A stretch of 64,000 nucleotides of DNA from Actinoplanes auranticolor (GTDB taxonomy: Bacteria; Actinomycetota; Actinomycetes; Mycobacteriales; Micromonosporaceae), in contig NZ_BOQL01000061.1 of assembly GCF_018332655.1 (NCBI RefSeq), forward strand, positions 40,174 through 104,173. The letters are read 5' to 3'. Positions 10,013-18,496 of this stretch are shown in pieces (within the stretch, counting starts at the first letter, position 1; every line of letters starts with the position of its first letter). The position numbers and the translations under genes were made by a program. Under the pieces are notes generated by a model. It saw only the letters and a program-made list of their open reading frames with translations. It had not been told where the DNA came from and did no database searches.

Positions 10013-11430
10013 GCCTCCTCCTTCACGAACACGGCGAGCTGGGTGGGAGTGCCGGCCTTCTCGTCCTCGTCGCCCACGCCCCGGAAGCTCACCCGGTAGC
10101 CGTGCGCGGACGCGGTACGTGTGGCCCACTCCTGGAACTCGGCCCGGGTCCACTCGAAGCGGTGGTCCGAGTGCCGCATCCCGGTCAGGCCCTCGTACAG
10201 GCCGTTGTATTCGACGTTCGGGGTGGTCACGACGACCGTCGCCGGGCTCGCGTGGCCGAACACCGACGCCTCCAGCGCGGGCAGGCGCGGCGGGTCGACG
10301 TGCTCGATGACCTCCATCAGCACTGCGGCGTCGAAGCCGCGGAGCCGGTCGTCGCGGTAGGTCAGCGCCGACTGCCACAGCGTCACCCGGTCCCGCTGCC
10401 GCTCGGGCACCCGGTCCAGCCGCAGGCGCTTGTGGGCCAGGTCGAGGGCGCGCGAGGACACGTCGGTGCCGACGATCCGCGTGTACCGACGGTCCTTGAT
10501 CAGGGCACCGAGCAGTGCACCCTGGCCGCAGCCCAGGTCCAGCACCCGGGTCGCGCCGGACTCGGCCAGCACGGCGACGACGGCGTCGCGCCGCTGCTCG
10601 GCGAGCGACTGCTTGCGGGCCACCGGCAGCTCGGCCTCCTCGTCGGTTGCCGTGTCGGCCGGTGCGTCGACGGAGTCCGGGTCCAGCCGGTCCAACTGCT
10701 CCAGCGCGCTGGCCGCCAGCGATCGCCGGTGGGCCAGATAGCGGCGGGTGATCAGCACCTTCTCGGGGTGGGCGGACAGCCAGCCCTCGCCCGCGCGCAG
10801 CAGCTTGTCGATCTCGTCGGGCGCCACCCAGTAGTGCTTGGCGTCGTCGAGGACGGGCAGGAGCACGTACAGGTGGTTGAGCGCGTCGGCCAGCCGCAGG
10901 GTCCCGGTCAGGGTGAGGTCGACGTACGGGCTGTCGCCGTCCAGGGGATGTCCCGGAGGCACGTCGTCGAGCGGGATCGGCGTCGCGGTGACCGTCCAGC
11001 CCAGCGGCTCGAACAGGGCCGCCGCGCTGCCCCGGCAGCGCAGCACCGGCACATGGATCTCCAGCGGGAGGGTCGCGCCGGCCAGCTCCGGGCGGTCCTT
11101 GGACTCGCCGCGCAGGGCGCTGCGGAAGACCTTGGCCAGCGCGCCGGCGAGCAGGCTGGACGCCGCGTACGGGCGGTCGTTGACGTACTGGCCCAGCGCG
11201 AACGACTCCGGCGCCGACTGCTGCTTGCGACCGCCGCGCGCGGCACCGAGCCGCTGCGGGTCGACGTCGAGCAGCAGCGCGGCGGTGCACCGGTCCTCGG
11301 CTGCGTCCGGGAACAGGACGTGGGCCGTACCGGTGGGCACGTCGAAGGAATGCACCTTGTCGGGGTGCTTGACCAGCAGGTAACCGAGGTCGGTGGCCGG
11401 CCGGTGGGTGGTCGTCACGGTGAGCAGCAC
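10009..11430 (-). CDS. hen1: Hen1, 3'-terminal RNA ribose 2'-O-methyltransferase
   Basis: 473-aa protein. The N-terminal half (1-240) is the bacterial Hen1 domain that activates the Pnkp ligase. The C-terminal half is a SAM methyltransferase with VLDLGCGQGALL (297-308) and the Mn2+-binding ligands E373, E376, H377 (EVIEHVD) and H423 (MRHSDHRFEW). It 2'-O-methylates the healed 3' end before sealing, protecting repaired RNA against re-cleavage. GTG 11430 is chosen because the family begins (M)LLTxTTTHRPATDLGYLL; upstream codons are not conserved and no strong Shine-Dalgarno is visible. It is the first gene of a two-gene operon with pnkp (4-nt overlap) and divergent from the sigma factor gene at 11529. 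Confidence 0.96.
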   Translation of the reverse strand: MLLTVTTTHRPATDLGYLLVKHPDKVHSFDVPTGTAHVLFPDAAEDRCTAALLLDVDPQRLGAARGGRKQQSAPESFALGQYVNDRPYAASSLLAGALAKVFRSALRGESKDRPELAGATLPLEIHVPVLRCRGSAAALFEPLGWTVTATPIPLDDVPPGHPLDGDSPYVDLTLTGTLRLADALNHLYVLLPVLDDAKHYWVAPDEIDKLLRAGEGWLSAHPEKVLITRRYLAHRRSLAASALEQLDRLDPDSVDAPADTATDEEAELPVARKQSLAEQRRDAVVAVLAESGATRVLDLGCGQGALLGALIKDRRYTRIVGTDVSSRALDLAHKRLRLDRVPERQRDRVTLWQSALTYRDDRLRGFDAAVLMEVIEHVDPPRLPALEASVFGHASPATVVVTTPNVEYNGLYEGLTGMRHSDHRFEWTRAEFQEWATRTASAHGYRVSFRGVGDEDEKAGTPTQLAVFVKEEA

Positions 11431-11528
11431 CGGCTGATGATGGCAGCGCGGGGCAATCGGCAGCGACTGATTTGACGCCCGGCGCAATGATTCGCGGGTC
11501 GGTACCCGTCGTAGGAGCGGAGGTGCCC

Positions 11529-12011
11529 GTGACCTACGAGGAGTTCGCCGACAGCCGGCTCGGCGCTCTGCTGCGCTATGCCGTCATGCTCACCGGTGAC
11601 CAGCACACGGCGCAGGACCTCGTGCAGGAGACGATGGTCCGGGTCCAGCTCAACTGGCGCCGGGTCGCCGGCAGCGACTCCCCGGACGGTTACGTCCGCA
11701 AGATGCTGACCAACCAGTTCATCGACCTGCGCCGGGGCTCCTGGCTGCGGCGGGTGCTGCTGCGCGCCGAGCCCGACCCCGTCCGCGCGGTGCCCTTCGA
11801 CCACGCCGACGAGACGGCCGAGCGGGACCGGGTCTGGGGCATGCTGGCCCGGCTCCCGCGCCAGCAGCGCGCGGCACTGGTCCTGCGCTACTACGAGGAT
11901 CTTCCGGACGCCGACATCGCCGAGGTGCTGGGCTGTGCCGTCGGGACGGTTCGTTCGTCCATCTCACGAGCGCTCGCCACGCTCCGCACCGAGTTCGTGG
12001 AGGCCCGATGA
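11529..12011 (+). CDS. SigE-type (SACE/SCO) ECF sigma factor
   Basis: 160-aa ECF sigma-70 factor. Region 2 covers YAVMLTGDQHTAQDLVQETMVRV, with the DLVQET motif near residue 35. Region 4 covers LPRQQRAALVLRYYEDLPDADIAEVLGCAVGTVRSSISRA, i.e. the YYEDLPDADIAE helix-turn-helix of the SigE-family actinobacterial group. GTG 11529 has GGAGG five bases upstream; an in-frame GTG 11523 is possible. Its stop overlaps the ATG of the LCP-type gene (ATGA at 12008-12011), so both are coupled. By family analogy the partner encodes the regulator, and here its short cytoplasmic N-terminus is the only anti-sigma candidate. Confidence 0.92.
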   Translation: MTYEEFADSRLGALLRYAVMLTGDQHTAQDLVQETMVRVQLNWRRVAGSDSPDGYVRKMLTNQFIDLRRGSWLRRVLLRAEPDPVRAVPFDHADETAERDRVWGMLARLPRQQRAALVLRYYEDLPDADIAEVLGCAVGTVRSSISRALATLRTEFVEAR

Positions 12012-13045
12012 CCCCGATCGAGGAAGAGCTGCGGGCCACGTTCGAGCGGCACGAGGCCCTGACCCCGGCCGTCGGCCCGGTGCGGGCCGGCATCGAGGTG
12101 GCTTCGGTACGCGCCAGACGCCGCCGCCTGATCCGCCGGGCTACCGGGGCGGCCGTGGCTGTGCTGATGGCCGGCTCCGCGGTCCCGGTGATCCTGGACC
12201 GGTGGCACCACGGCTCGTCACCGTCGGTGCCCACCGCCGAGTTCCTCGCGGCTGAGCCGGCTCCGGCCGGCCCGCTGGACGTGTTGCTGCTGGGCAGCGA
12301 CAACAGGCTGCGCTGGCCGGACCGGAACCGCCGGGCCGACACGGTCATGATCATCCACGTGCCGACCGACCGCACCCGGGCCTACCTGGTCAGCCTGCCG
12401 CGCGACGGCGAGGTGAAGCTGCCGGGCGGGGCCCGGAGCAAACTGAGCGAGACACTTCTCTCCGGTGGCCCGGAGCTCACCGGGAAGGCCGTCTCCGAGC
12501 TGACCGGAGTCACCTTCGACGCGACCGTGACGGTCGACTTCCGGGCGCTGCGGGCCGTCACCGCGGCCGTCGGTGGTGTACGGGTGTGCCTGCCGCAGGC
12601 CATCAAATCGGTGCACAACGACAAGACGTACCCGAAGGGCTGTCAGCAGCTGACCGCGGACGACGTCGGACCGGTGCTGCAGGCCCGCTACGGCCTCCGG
12701 AACGGCAGCTACGACCGTGACCGCAACACCCAGCTCTTCCTGCGGGCGCTGGCCGGGAAGCTGGCCGCGGACGGGACCGTCACCGATCCCGCCCGCGTGC
12801 ACGCGCTGTTCACCGCGGCCCGGGACGGTCTGGAGATCACCGGTGACCCGGCCGCGTTGCTGCGGGTGGCCGGTTCGCTGAACTCGCCCGGCTCGCCGAT
12901 CGGGATCAGCGAACGCACGTTCCACGGCATGGCCAACGGCCGGGAGCAGATCTATGCCCGCGTCGGTCCGTCGCTGTACACCGCGCTCCGCGACGACACG
13001 CTCGCGGCGTGGATCGCGGCAAATCCGGCATACATCGTGAAATAG
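12008..13045 (+). CDS. LCP (LytR-CpsA-Psr) family protein with anti-sigma-like N-terminus
   Basis: 345-aa single-pass membrane protein. Residues 1-40 are cytoplasmic (starting TPIEEELRATFERHEAL, the form seen in many actinobacterial anti-sigma proteins), with one TM around 42-63. The rest is an extracytoplasmic LCP domain with RRADTVMIIHVP, YLVSLPRDGEVKLPG, VGGVRVCLP and the Arg/Asp motif YDRDRNTQLFLRAL. LCP enzymes transfer undecaprenyl-linked glycopolymers to peptidoglycan. Coupling to a sigma factor by a 4-nt overlap and the N-terminal sequence suggest a sensor or anti-sigma role in addition to, or instead of, catalysis. That dual role is inference. Confidence 0.85.
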   Translation: MTPIEEELRATFERHEALTPAVGPVRAGIEVASVRARRRRLIRRATGAAVAVLMAGSAVPVILDRWHHGSSPSVPTAEFLAAEPAPAGPLDVLLLGSDNRLRWPDRNRRADTVMIIHVPTDRTRAYLVSLPRDGEVKLPGGARSKLSETLLSGGPELTGKAVSELTGVTFDATVTVDFRALRAVTAAVGGVRVCLPQAIKSVHNDKTYPKGCQQLTADDVGPVLQARYGLRNGSYDRDRNTQLFLRALAGKLAADGTVTDPARVHALFTAARDGLEITGDPAALLRVAGSLNSPGSPIGISERTFHGMANGREQIYARVGPSLYTALRDDTLAAWIAANPAYIVK

Positions 13046-13048
13046 GGC

Positions 13049-13237
13049 TCAGCGGTAGTCGTCGTCGAGGGGCACGCTGCGCCCCTGCTCCTGGGCGTCC
13101 CATTCCGGCGCCTCGAGGGACGAGCTCACTGCGGGCTCGTCGGCGTCGTCGGCCCAGTTCGGATCGGCCACTGCGGCCTGCTCGGCCGCGTCGCCCTCGG
13201 GTGTTTCCAGGTCACGCTCGTTCTGCGGGTAGGTCAT
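13049..13237 (-). CDS. Small acidic hypothetical protein, 62 aa
   Basis: 62-aa Asp/Glu-rich protein (MTYPQNERDLETPEGDA... ending PLDDDYR) with no membrane segment and probably disordered. Proteins of this pattern (NERDLETPE at the start, EWDAxEQ near the end) are widespread in actinobacteria but uncharacterised. GGGAG lies 6 nt upstream of the ATG. It converges with the LCP gene, leaving 3 bp between stops. Confidence 0.75.
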   Translation of the reverse strand: MTYPQNERDLETPEGDAAEQAAVADPNWADDADEPAVSSSLEAPEWDAQEQGRSVPLDDDYR

Positions 13238-13423
13238 GGCCGGCTCCCTTCACGTCGCGGGCACTCCCTCATGCTGCACCGTCCCCGCCGCGTCCGGCAC
13301 GCAAACCGGCGCCCGGGTCCCGGGGCGATTTCCGTGACCGTCCCCCGCTGCGGAATACTGCCTGCTGGAGGACAGCGCGGTCCTGCCCTCTGCTTCGCAT
13401 TTCTGAGATCAAGGAGCGCACCG

Positions 13424-14449
<1,026 letters not shown>

Positions 14450-14456
14450 TCTTGTC

Positions 14457-14496
14457 GAGAACGGCCGGTCCCCGTACGTGGGGGCCGGCCGTTCTC
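14457..14496. terminator. Terminator after fba
   Basis: Long hairpin: 12-bp outer stem (14457-14468 / 14485-14496) extended by an inner CCCC/GGGG pairing, starting just after the fba stop codon. Confidence 0.85.
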
Positions 14497-14560
14497 GTGT
14501 TGCAGGACTACGCAGAGGCGTGGGTACGATCGTCGTCTTGTCCGGAAGAGGGCGGTGATC

Positions 14561-15085
14561 ATGCTCGGCATCGAGGGGTATGAACCCGAGTGGCACCACG
14601 ACGCCGAAGCCCTCGCCGCCGTCCACAGAGCACGGTTCGCCCGGCTCATCGGCCGTCAACTGGTCGGTGGCTGGCTGATGTGGGACATGTCCGAGCGCGG
14701 CTGGTTCGCCGACGGCCCGGTGATCCTCGGCTTCGGCGGCACCAACGTCGAGATCACGCACCGCAAGTTCGACGAGTGTGCAATCACGTGGGACCAGGTC
14801 GACATGAGCGCCCCGATCGAGTGGTACGCGACCGGCATCCAGCTCGACTGGCGGGCCGACCCGCACGCGGCGCTGCGCAACGCCCGCGGCCGGATGCTGC
14901 GCGAGGTCAACATCATCGAACGGACCACGATCAAGGAGTGGCGGCCCCGGGTGCTGCACGCGGTCGAGTTCCTCTTCGAGGGGGCACGACTGGCGGTCTT
15001 CAACGCGATGGACGAGAACGGGCTGACCGACGTACCGGAAATGGACCTGCCGGTGCACAGCTGGCGCCGCGTGCACGTCGCCTGA
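14561..15085 (+). CDS. Conserved-looking hypothetical protein, 174 aa
   Basis: Soluble protein beginning MLGIEGYEPEWHHDAEALAA, rich in Trp (WLMWDMSERGWF, WDQVDM, IEWYATGIQLDWRAD), with no signal peptide or TM segment. I do not recognise the family. ATG 14561 is chosen (GAGG 9 nt upstream); GTG 14555 is in frame. Codon use is typical for the chromosome. It converges with the Gly-rich membrane protein gene. Confidence 0.75.
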   Translation: MLGIEGYEPEWHHDAEALAAVHRARFARLIGRQLVGGWLMWDMSERGWFADGPVILGFGGTNVEITHRKFDECAITWDQVDMSAPIEWYATGIQLDWRADPHAALRNARGRMLREVNIIERTTIKEWRPRVLHAVEFLFEGARLAVFNAMDENGLTDVPEMDLPVHSWRRVHVA

Positions 15086-15124
15086 CCGGCCGGGGGCTGG
15101 CCCTGGTCCGTGAGCAGTACAGCT

Positions 15125-15394
15125 CTAGCTCCCGCCGCCGCCTCCTCCTCCGCCACCGCCGCCGTCTCCGCCCCCGGACCAGCCGCCGCCGTCTCCGCCG
15201 GACCAGCCGCCACCTCCGTCCCCGGAGTAGTCGCGGTGGTGCGTGTCTCCGTAGTTGTTCGACAGGCCGAAGCCGCCTGAGCCACCCAGGTAGCGATTGC
15301 CGGCGGACGGGCGTGTCCCGGTCGTGCGACGGCTGGTCCAGACCGCGAAGCCGACGGCTGCCGCCAGGCCCAGAACGAAAAGGATCGTCACCAT
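15125..15394 (-). CDS. Small membrane protein with poly-Gly/Ser/Asp tail
   Basis: 89-aa protein: one N-terminal TM helix (TILFVLGLAAAVGFAVW), a short basic linker, then a tail of GGGGWSGGD-type repeats ending in an uninterrupted run of eleven glycines before the terminal Ser. The ATG lacks a clear ribosome binding site. Such single-TM Gly-rich proteins are common in Actinoplanes-type genomes; function unknown. The composition could also arise in a non-coding GC-rich frame, hence moderate confidence. Confidence 0.5.
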   Translation of the reverse strand: MVTILFVLGLAAAVGFAVWTSRRTTGTRPSAGNRYLGGSGGFGLSNNYGDTHHRDYSGDGGGGWSGGDGGGWSGGGDGGGGGGGGGGGS

Positions 15395-15472
15395 GACCGC
15401 AGTGTGCGGCACGCCTGCCACCTGAGCCGTAATGACTTTGCGGCGGGTGCGCCGCACCGCTTCAATGCCGGT

Positions 15473-16243
15473 ATGGATCTCCGCCGAGTGGACCTGCGGG
15501 CCCTCAACTCCCTGACCAAGTACCCGTCGATCCCGACCTACCACCTGCTCGACGCGCGCAACGGCGGCTTGCAGGACGAGGCCGTGGTCTTCTCCGGGCC
15601 GGTCGTGGGCACGGAGAAGGTCGACGGCACGAACGCCAGGATGATCCTGACGCCCGGTGGTGGCTGGCTGCTCGGGTCGCGGGAGGAACTGCTGCACGCC
15701 AAGGGGGACCTGATCGGTAACCCGTCGCAGGGCATCGTCGCGGCGCTCAAGCCGGTCGTGGAAGCGCTCGCGCCCGTCGCCGGTGACGAGATCAGGGTGA
15801 TCTACGTCGAGCTCTACGGCGGCAAGGTGGGCGCGGCTGCCAAGCAGTACACCACCGACCCCACCCGGTACGGCTGGCGGTGCTTCGACGTGCTCGTCCT
15901 GCGCGACCCGGCCGAGCAGCTCGGCTGGCCGGCCGAACGGATCGCCGCGTGGCGTGACGGCGGCGGGCAGACCTTCCTCGCCGAGCAGGAGCTGGCCGGT
16001 GCCGCCCGCGATGCCGGGCTCGAGCTGACGCCGCGGCTGTTCACTGTGGACGCCGCCGAGCTGCCGACCGACCTGGACAAGACCAGCGCCTGGCTGGCCG
16101 CGCAGCTGCCGGAGTCGCGGGTGCGGCTGGACGCCGGGGCGCCGGGCGGGGCCGAGGGCATCGTGCTGCGCAGCAACGATCGCGGTGTGATCGCCAAGGC
16201 CCGGTTCCAGGACTACGCCCGTACCCTCAAGCGCCGCCGTTGA
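15473..16243 (+). CDS. RNA ligase family protein (stand-alone nucleotidyltransferase)
   Basis: 256-aa member of the T4 Rnl2-like/PF09414-type RNA ligase superfamily. Nucleotidyltransferase motifs are in order: motif I EKVDGTNAR with nucleophile Lys49, motif III-like IYVELYGG with Glu113, FDVLVL, motif IV GGAEGIVLRS with Glu228, and motif V IAKARF with Lys242. No C-terminal extra domain is present, so this is a minimal ligase. It is about 4 kb from the Hen1-Pnkp operon, which has its own ligase, so the cell has two. The start lacks a Shine-Dalgarno and may be leaderless. Its 3' end overlaps the convergent TetR gene by 17 bp. Substrate (nicked, bridged or free RNA ends) is unknown. Confidence 0.88.
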   Translation: MDLRRVDLRALNSLTKYPSIPTYHLLDARNGGLQDEAVVFSGPVVGTEKVDGTNARMILTPGGGWLLGSREELLHAKGDLIGNPSQGIVAALKPVVEALAPVAGDEIRVIYVELYGGKVGAAAKQYTTDPTRYGWRCFDVLVLRDPAEQLGWPAERIAAWRDGGGQTFLAEQELAGAARDAGLELTPRLFTVDAAELPTDLDKTSAWLAAQLPESRVRLDAGAPGGAEGIVLRSNDRGVIAKARFQDYARTLKRRR

Positions 16244-16739
16244 GGTGCATCTCCACCGCCGCCGACGTGCGCTCGACGTCGCCGGTGGCCAGGAGATCCA
16301 GCAACGCTCCGCGCAGCACCGCGAGGGTGAGGGTGGCCTGCTCGGTCCCGGGTCGCCCGGCCGTCAGCACGGCGAGCCAGTCCTGCACGGTGGCGCGGGC
16401 GAAGTCGGCCCACGGCCCCGCGGGGTCGACCAGCGAGCGGACGTACGCCTCGGCCCACAGCACGAGCAACGGCCGGTGCTCGGGGACGGCCAGCCACTGC
16501 CAGATCTCCGCCACGGGGTCGCCGGTGGCCGGCAGCCGCTCGAGCATGGCCAGCTCGTCGCTGCGGGCCCGGTCGAGCAGTGCGCGGACCAGGCCGTCCT
16601 TGCTGCCGAACAGCAGCAGCAGGACGCGAGGGCTCGACCCGACGGCCGTGGCCAGCGGCCGTAGCGACATGTCCGCCAGGCCGTGGGCCAGCACGTGGTG
16701 GTAGGCGCGTTCCAGCAGCTCAGCACGTCGGGCCGACAC
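16227..16739 (-). CDS. TetR-family regulator
   Basis: 170-aa repressor. The N-terminal helix-turn-helix reads ELLERAYHHVLAHGLADMSLRPLATAVGSSPRVLLLLFGSKD..., with the typical FGSKDGLVRALL end of the DNA-binding domain around residue 50. A helical ligand-binding domain follows. It is divergent from the GNAT gene at 16790, with a perfect palindrome in the 50-bp gap. The GTG start 16739 lies just 10 bp from that palindrome, which fits autoregulation. Ligand unknown. Confidence 0.9.
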   Translation of the reverse strand: MSARRAELLERAYHHVLAHGLADMSLRPLATAVGSSPRVLLLLFGSKDGLVRALLDRARSDELAMLERLPATGDPVAEIWQWLAVPEHRPLLVLWAEAYVRSLVDPAGPWADFARATVQDWLAVLTAGRPGTEQATLTLAVLRGALLDLLATGDVERTSAAVEMHLNGGA

Positions 16740-16749
16740 TCCGCTATGG

Positions 16750-16773
16750 TGACTGAAACAGTCGTTTCAGTCA
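16750..16773. promoter_or_regulatory. Perfect palindromic operator between tetR and GNAT genes
   Basis: Perfect inverted repeat with 10-bp arms TGACTGAAAC (16750-16759) and GTTTCAGTCA (16764-16773) around a 4-nt centre. It lies in the 50-bp divergent promoter, 10 bp from the TetR start and 16 bp from the acetyltransferase start, exactly where a TetR operator is expected. Confidence 0.8.
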
Positions 16774-16789
16774 ACTGGGGGAGGACGCC

Positions 16790-17284
16790 ATGAGCGCATC
16801 GGAGGCGGTGATCCGGCGTCTGGGTCAGCCGGGCGACCTGGGCTGGGTCATCGCGGCCCACGGCGAGATCTACGCCGGCGAGTTCGGCTGGGACCCCAGC
16901 TTCGAGGCCCTGGTCGCGCGGATCGTCGCGGACTTCGCCTCGAGCCACGACGCCGAGCGGGAAGCCGCCTGGCTGGCCGAGGTCGACGGCCGGCGCGTGG
17001 GCTGTGTGTTCTGCGTCGCCGGGCCGGAGCCGACGGCACAGCTGCGGCTGCTGCTCGTCCACCCCGACGGACGCGGGCACGGCCTGGGCGGGCGCCTGGT
17101 GGACACCTGCCTGGAGTTCGCCCGCGACGCCGGCTACCGGACCATGCGGCTGTGGACCAATGATCCGCTGACCGCGGCGCGCGCCATCTACCTCAGCCGC
17201 GGCTTCACTCTGGTCGACGAGGAGGCCCACCACAGCTTCGGCGTCGAGCTCATCGGGCAGACGTACCAGATCGACCTGTCCTGA
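16790..17284 (+). CDS. GNAT-family N-acetyltransferase
   Basis: 164-aa acetyl-CoA-dependent acetyltransferase. The core shows GCVFCVA (beta4), LRLLLVHPDGRGHGLGGRLVDTCLEFARDAGY (motif A with the R/Q-G-x-G acetyl-CoA loop as GRGHGLGG) and ARAIYLSRGFTLVDEE (motif B). Strong GGGGGAGG 5 nt before ATG. It resembles the GNAT half of MarR-GNAT proteins (RRLGQPGDLGWVIAAHGEIYAGEFGWD start) but has no attached HTH; instead a divergent TetR regulator is present. Substrate unknown; detoxification of a small molecule sensed by the TetR is plausible. Confidence 0.92.
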   Translation: MSASEAVIRRLGQPGDLGWVIAAHGEIYAGEFGWDPSFEALVARIVADFASSHDAEREAAWLAEVDGRRVGCVFCVAGPEPTAQLRLLLVHPDGRGHGLGGRLVDTCLEFARDAGYRTMRLWTNDPLTAARAIYLSRGFTLVDEEAHHSFGVELIGQTYQIDLS

Positions 17285-18478
17285 TCAGTGCGTGAGCGCC
17301 GCCATCGCCTCGTCGACGGAATCGGTGACCACGATCAGATCCGACTGGTCGCCGTGCGGTGAACGCGCCAGCAGCGGCCGGAGCAGCGCCTCGACCGGCA
17401 ATGCCGACCAGTGCTCGACACCCAGGAAGACGAACGCGCCGGACGGGCCGTCGGTGCGGTAGAAGGTCTTCGTCGCCGCCTGGAACACCTCCTGGACCGT
17501 GCCGGCCCAGCCCGGGGCGAAGACGATGCCCCCGCGGGCCAGGCGCAGGATGGTGTCCTCCCGGACGGCGTTGGAGAAGTACTTGCCGATCTGGCCCGCG
17601 AACAGGTTCGCCGGCTCGTGGCCGTACAGCCAGGTGGGCAGGGCCAGGCCGCCGTGGGTGAGCCGGCCGACCACGTCCGTCGCGGCCGGTGCCGGGTACG
17701 CCGCCCGCACCGCCAGCGCCGCCGCCGTGTACGGGTCGTGGTCCATGAACTTCGGCGCGGGCGCGAGCAGATCGATCGCCGCGGCCAGCTCGTCCGCCGT
17801 CCGGTCGGCGAAGTAGGCACCCAGATTCGCCGCCTCCATCACCCCGGGCCCGCCACCGGTCACGATCAACCGGCCCGCCTCGGCCAGCCGCCACGCCAGC
17901 GTCGCGGCCATCCGGTACGCGGCCGACCCGCGCGGCTCCGCGTGCCCGCCCATGATCCCGACCGCGCCCCGGGCGTCGTGCCCGCCGACCCACGCGGCCA
18001 GCGCCTTGCCCAGTGCGTTGTCGATACCGGCGTCGTGCAGCCGCTGCCCGATCGCCTCACGCAGATCGGGCGCCGCCCTGCCGTGGGCCAGGAAGTGCTC
18101 GTAGACGCGGGTGTCGTACATGCCCGCGAAGCCGTCCCGCTCGAACCCCTGGGCCAGCTCCTCCGGCGTGTACAGGTGCGCCGGATGGGTCGGATAGGGC
18201 CGTGCCGCGAACGGTGGCACCAGGTGCGCGCCCCGGGCGATGAGGTCCATCTCGACGTCGGGACCGGCGAGCCGGCAACCGACGAACAGAGTCTCGCTCA
18301 CGTCGACGCCGGTGAAGTCGGGCGACTGCTCGTCGAGCCGCAGCCCGAGCACGATCAGTCCGGCCAGCGACCGCTTGGCCAGGTGGGTGTCGAGTTCGGC
18401 GCGCGACTCGATCTCGGACGCGGTGGCGTCGAACGGCGTCTCGCCACCGAACACGGGCTGCAGGGGATCACCGGGCAT
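17285..18478 (-). CDS. LOG-family/Rossmann nucleotide-binding protein
   Basis: 397-aa protein whose C-terminal half is a LOG-type Rossmann domain. It contains IMGGHAEPRG, LIVTGGGPGVMEAANLGA (the family's GGGxGxMxA motif, residues about 205-222) and FAPGWAGTVQEVFQA. The last corresponds to PGGxGTxxE with Gly to Trp and an extra Ala, so the classic phosphoribohydrolase motif is altered. The N-terminal 150 residues form an additional domain absent from short LOG proteins. Activity as a cytokinin-nucleotide phosphoribohydrolase is therefore uncertain. The ATG 18478 lies 18 bp from the divergent ADP-ribosylglycohydrolase start, and a GTG is in frame one codon upstream. Confidence 0.8.
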   Translation of the reverse strand: MPGDPLQPVFGGETPFDATASEIESRAELDTHLAKRSLAGLIVLGLRLDEQSPDFTGVDVSETLFVGCRLAGPDVEMDLIARGAHLVPPFAARPYPTHPAHLYTPEELAQGFERDGFAGMYDTRVYEHFLAHGRAAPDLREAIGQRLHDAGIDNALGKALAAWVGGHDARGAVGIMGGHAEPRGSAAYRMAATLAWRLAEAGRLIVTGGGPGVMEAANLGAYFADRTADELAAAIDLLAPAPKFMDHDPYTAAALAVRAAYPAPAATDVVGRLTHGGLALPTWLYGHEPANLFAGQIGKYFSNAVREDTILRLARGGIVFAPGWAGTVQEVFQAATKTFYRTDGPSGAFVFLGVEHWSALPVEALLRPLLARSPHGDQSDLIVVTDSVDEAMAALTH

Positions 18479-18496
18479 CACCGTAGGGTAGCCACC

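Noticed and set aside
8450..10099. 549-codon plus-strand frame opposite Pnkp
   Set aside because: Pnkp has all catalytic motifs on the minus strand; the plus frame has none and no translation signals.
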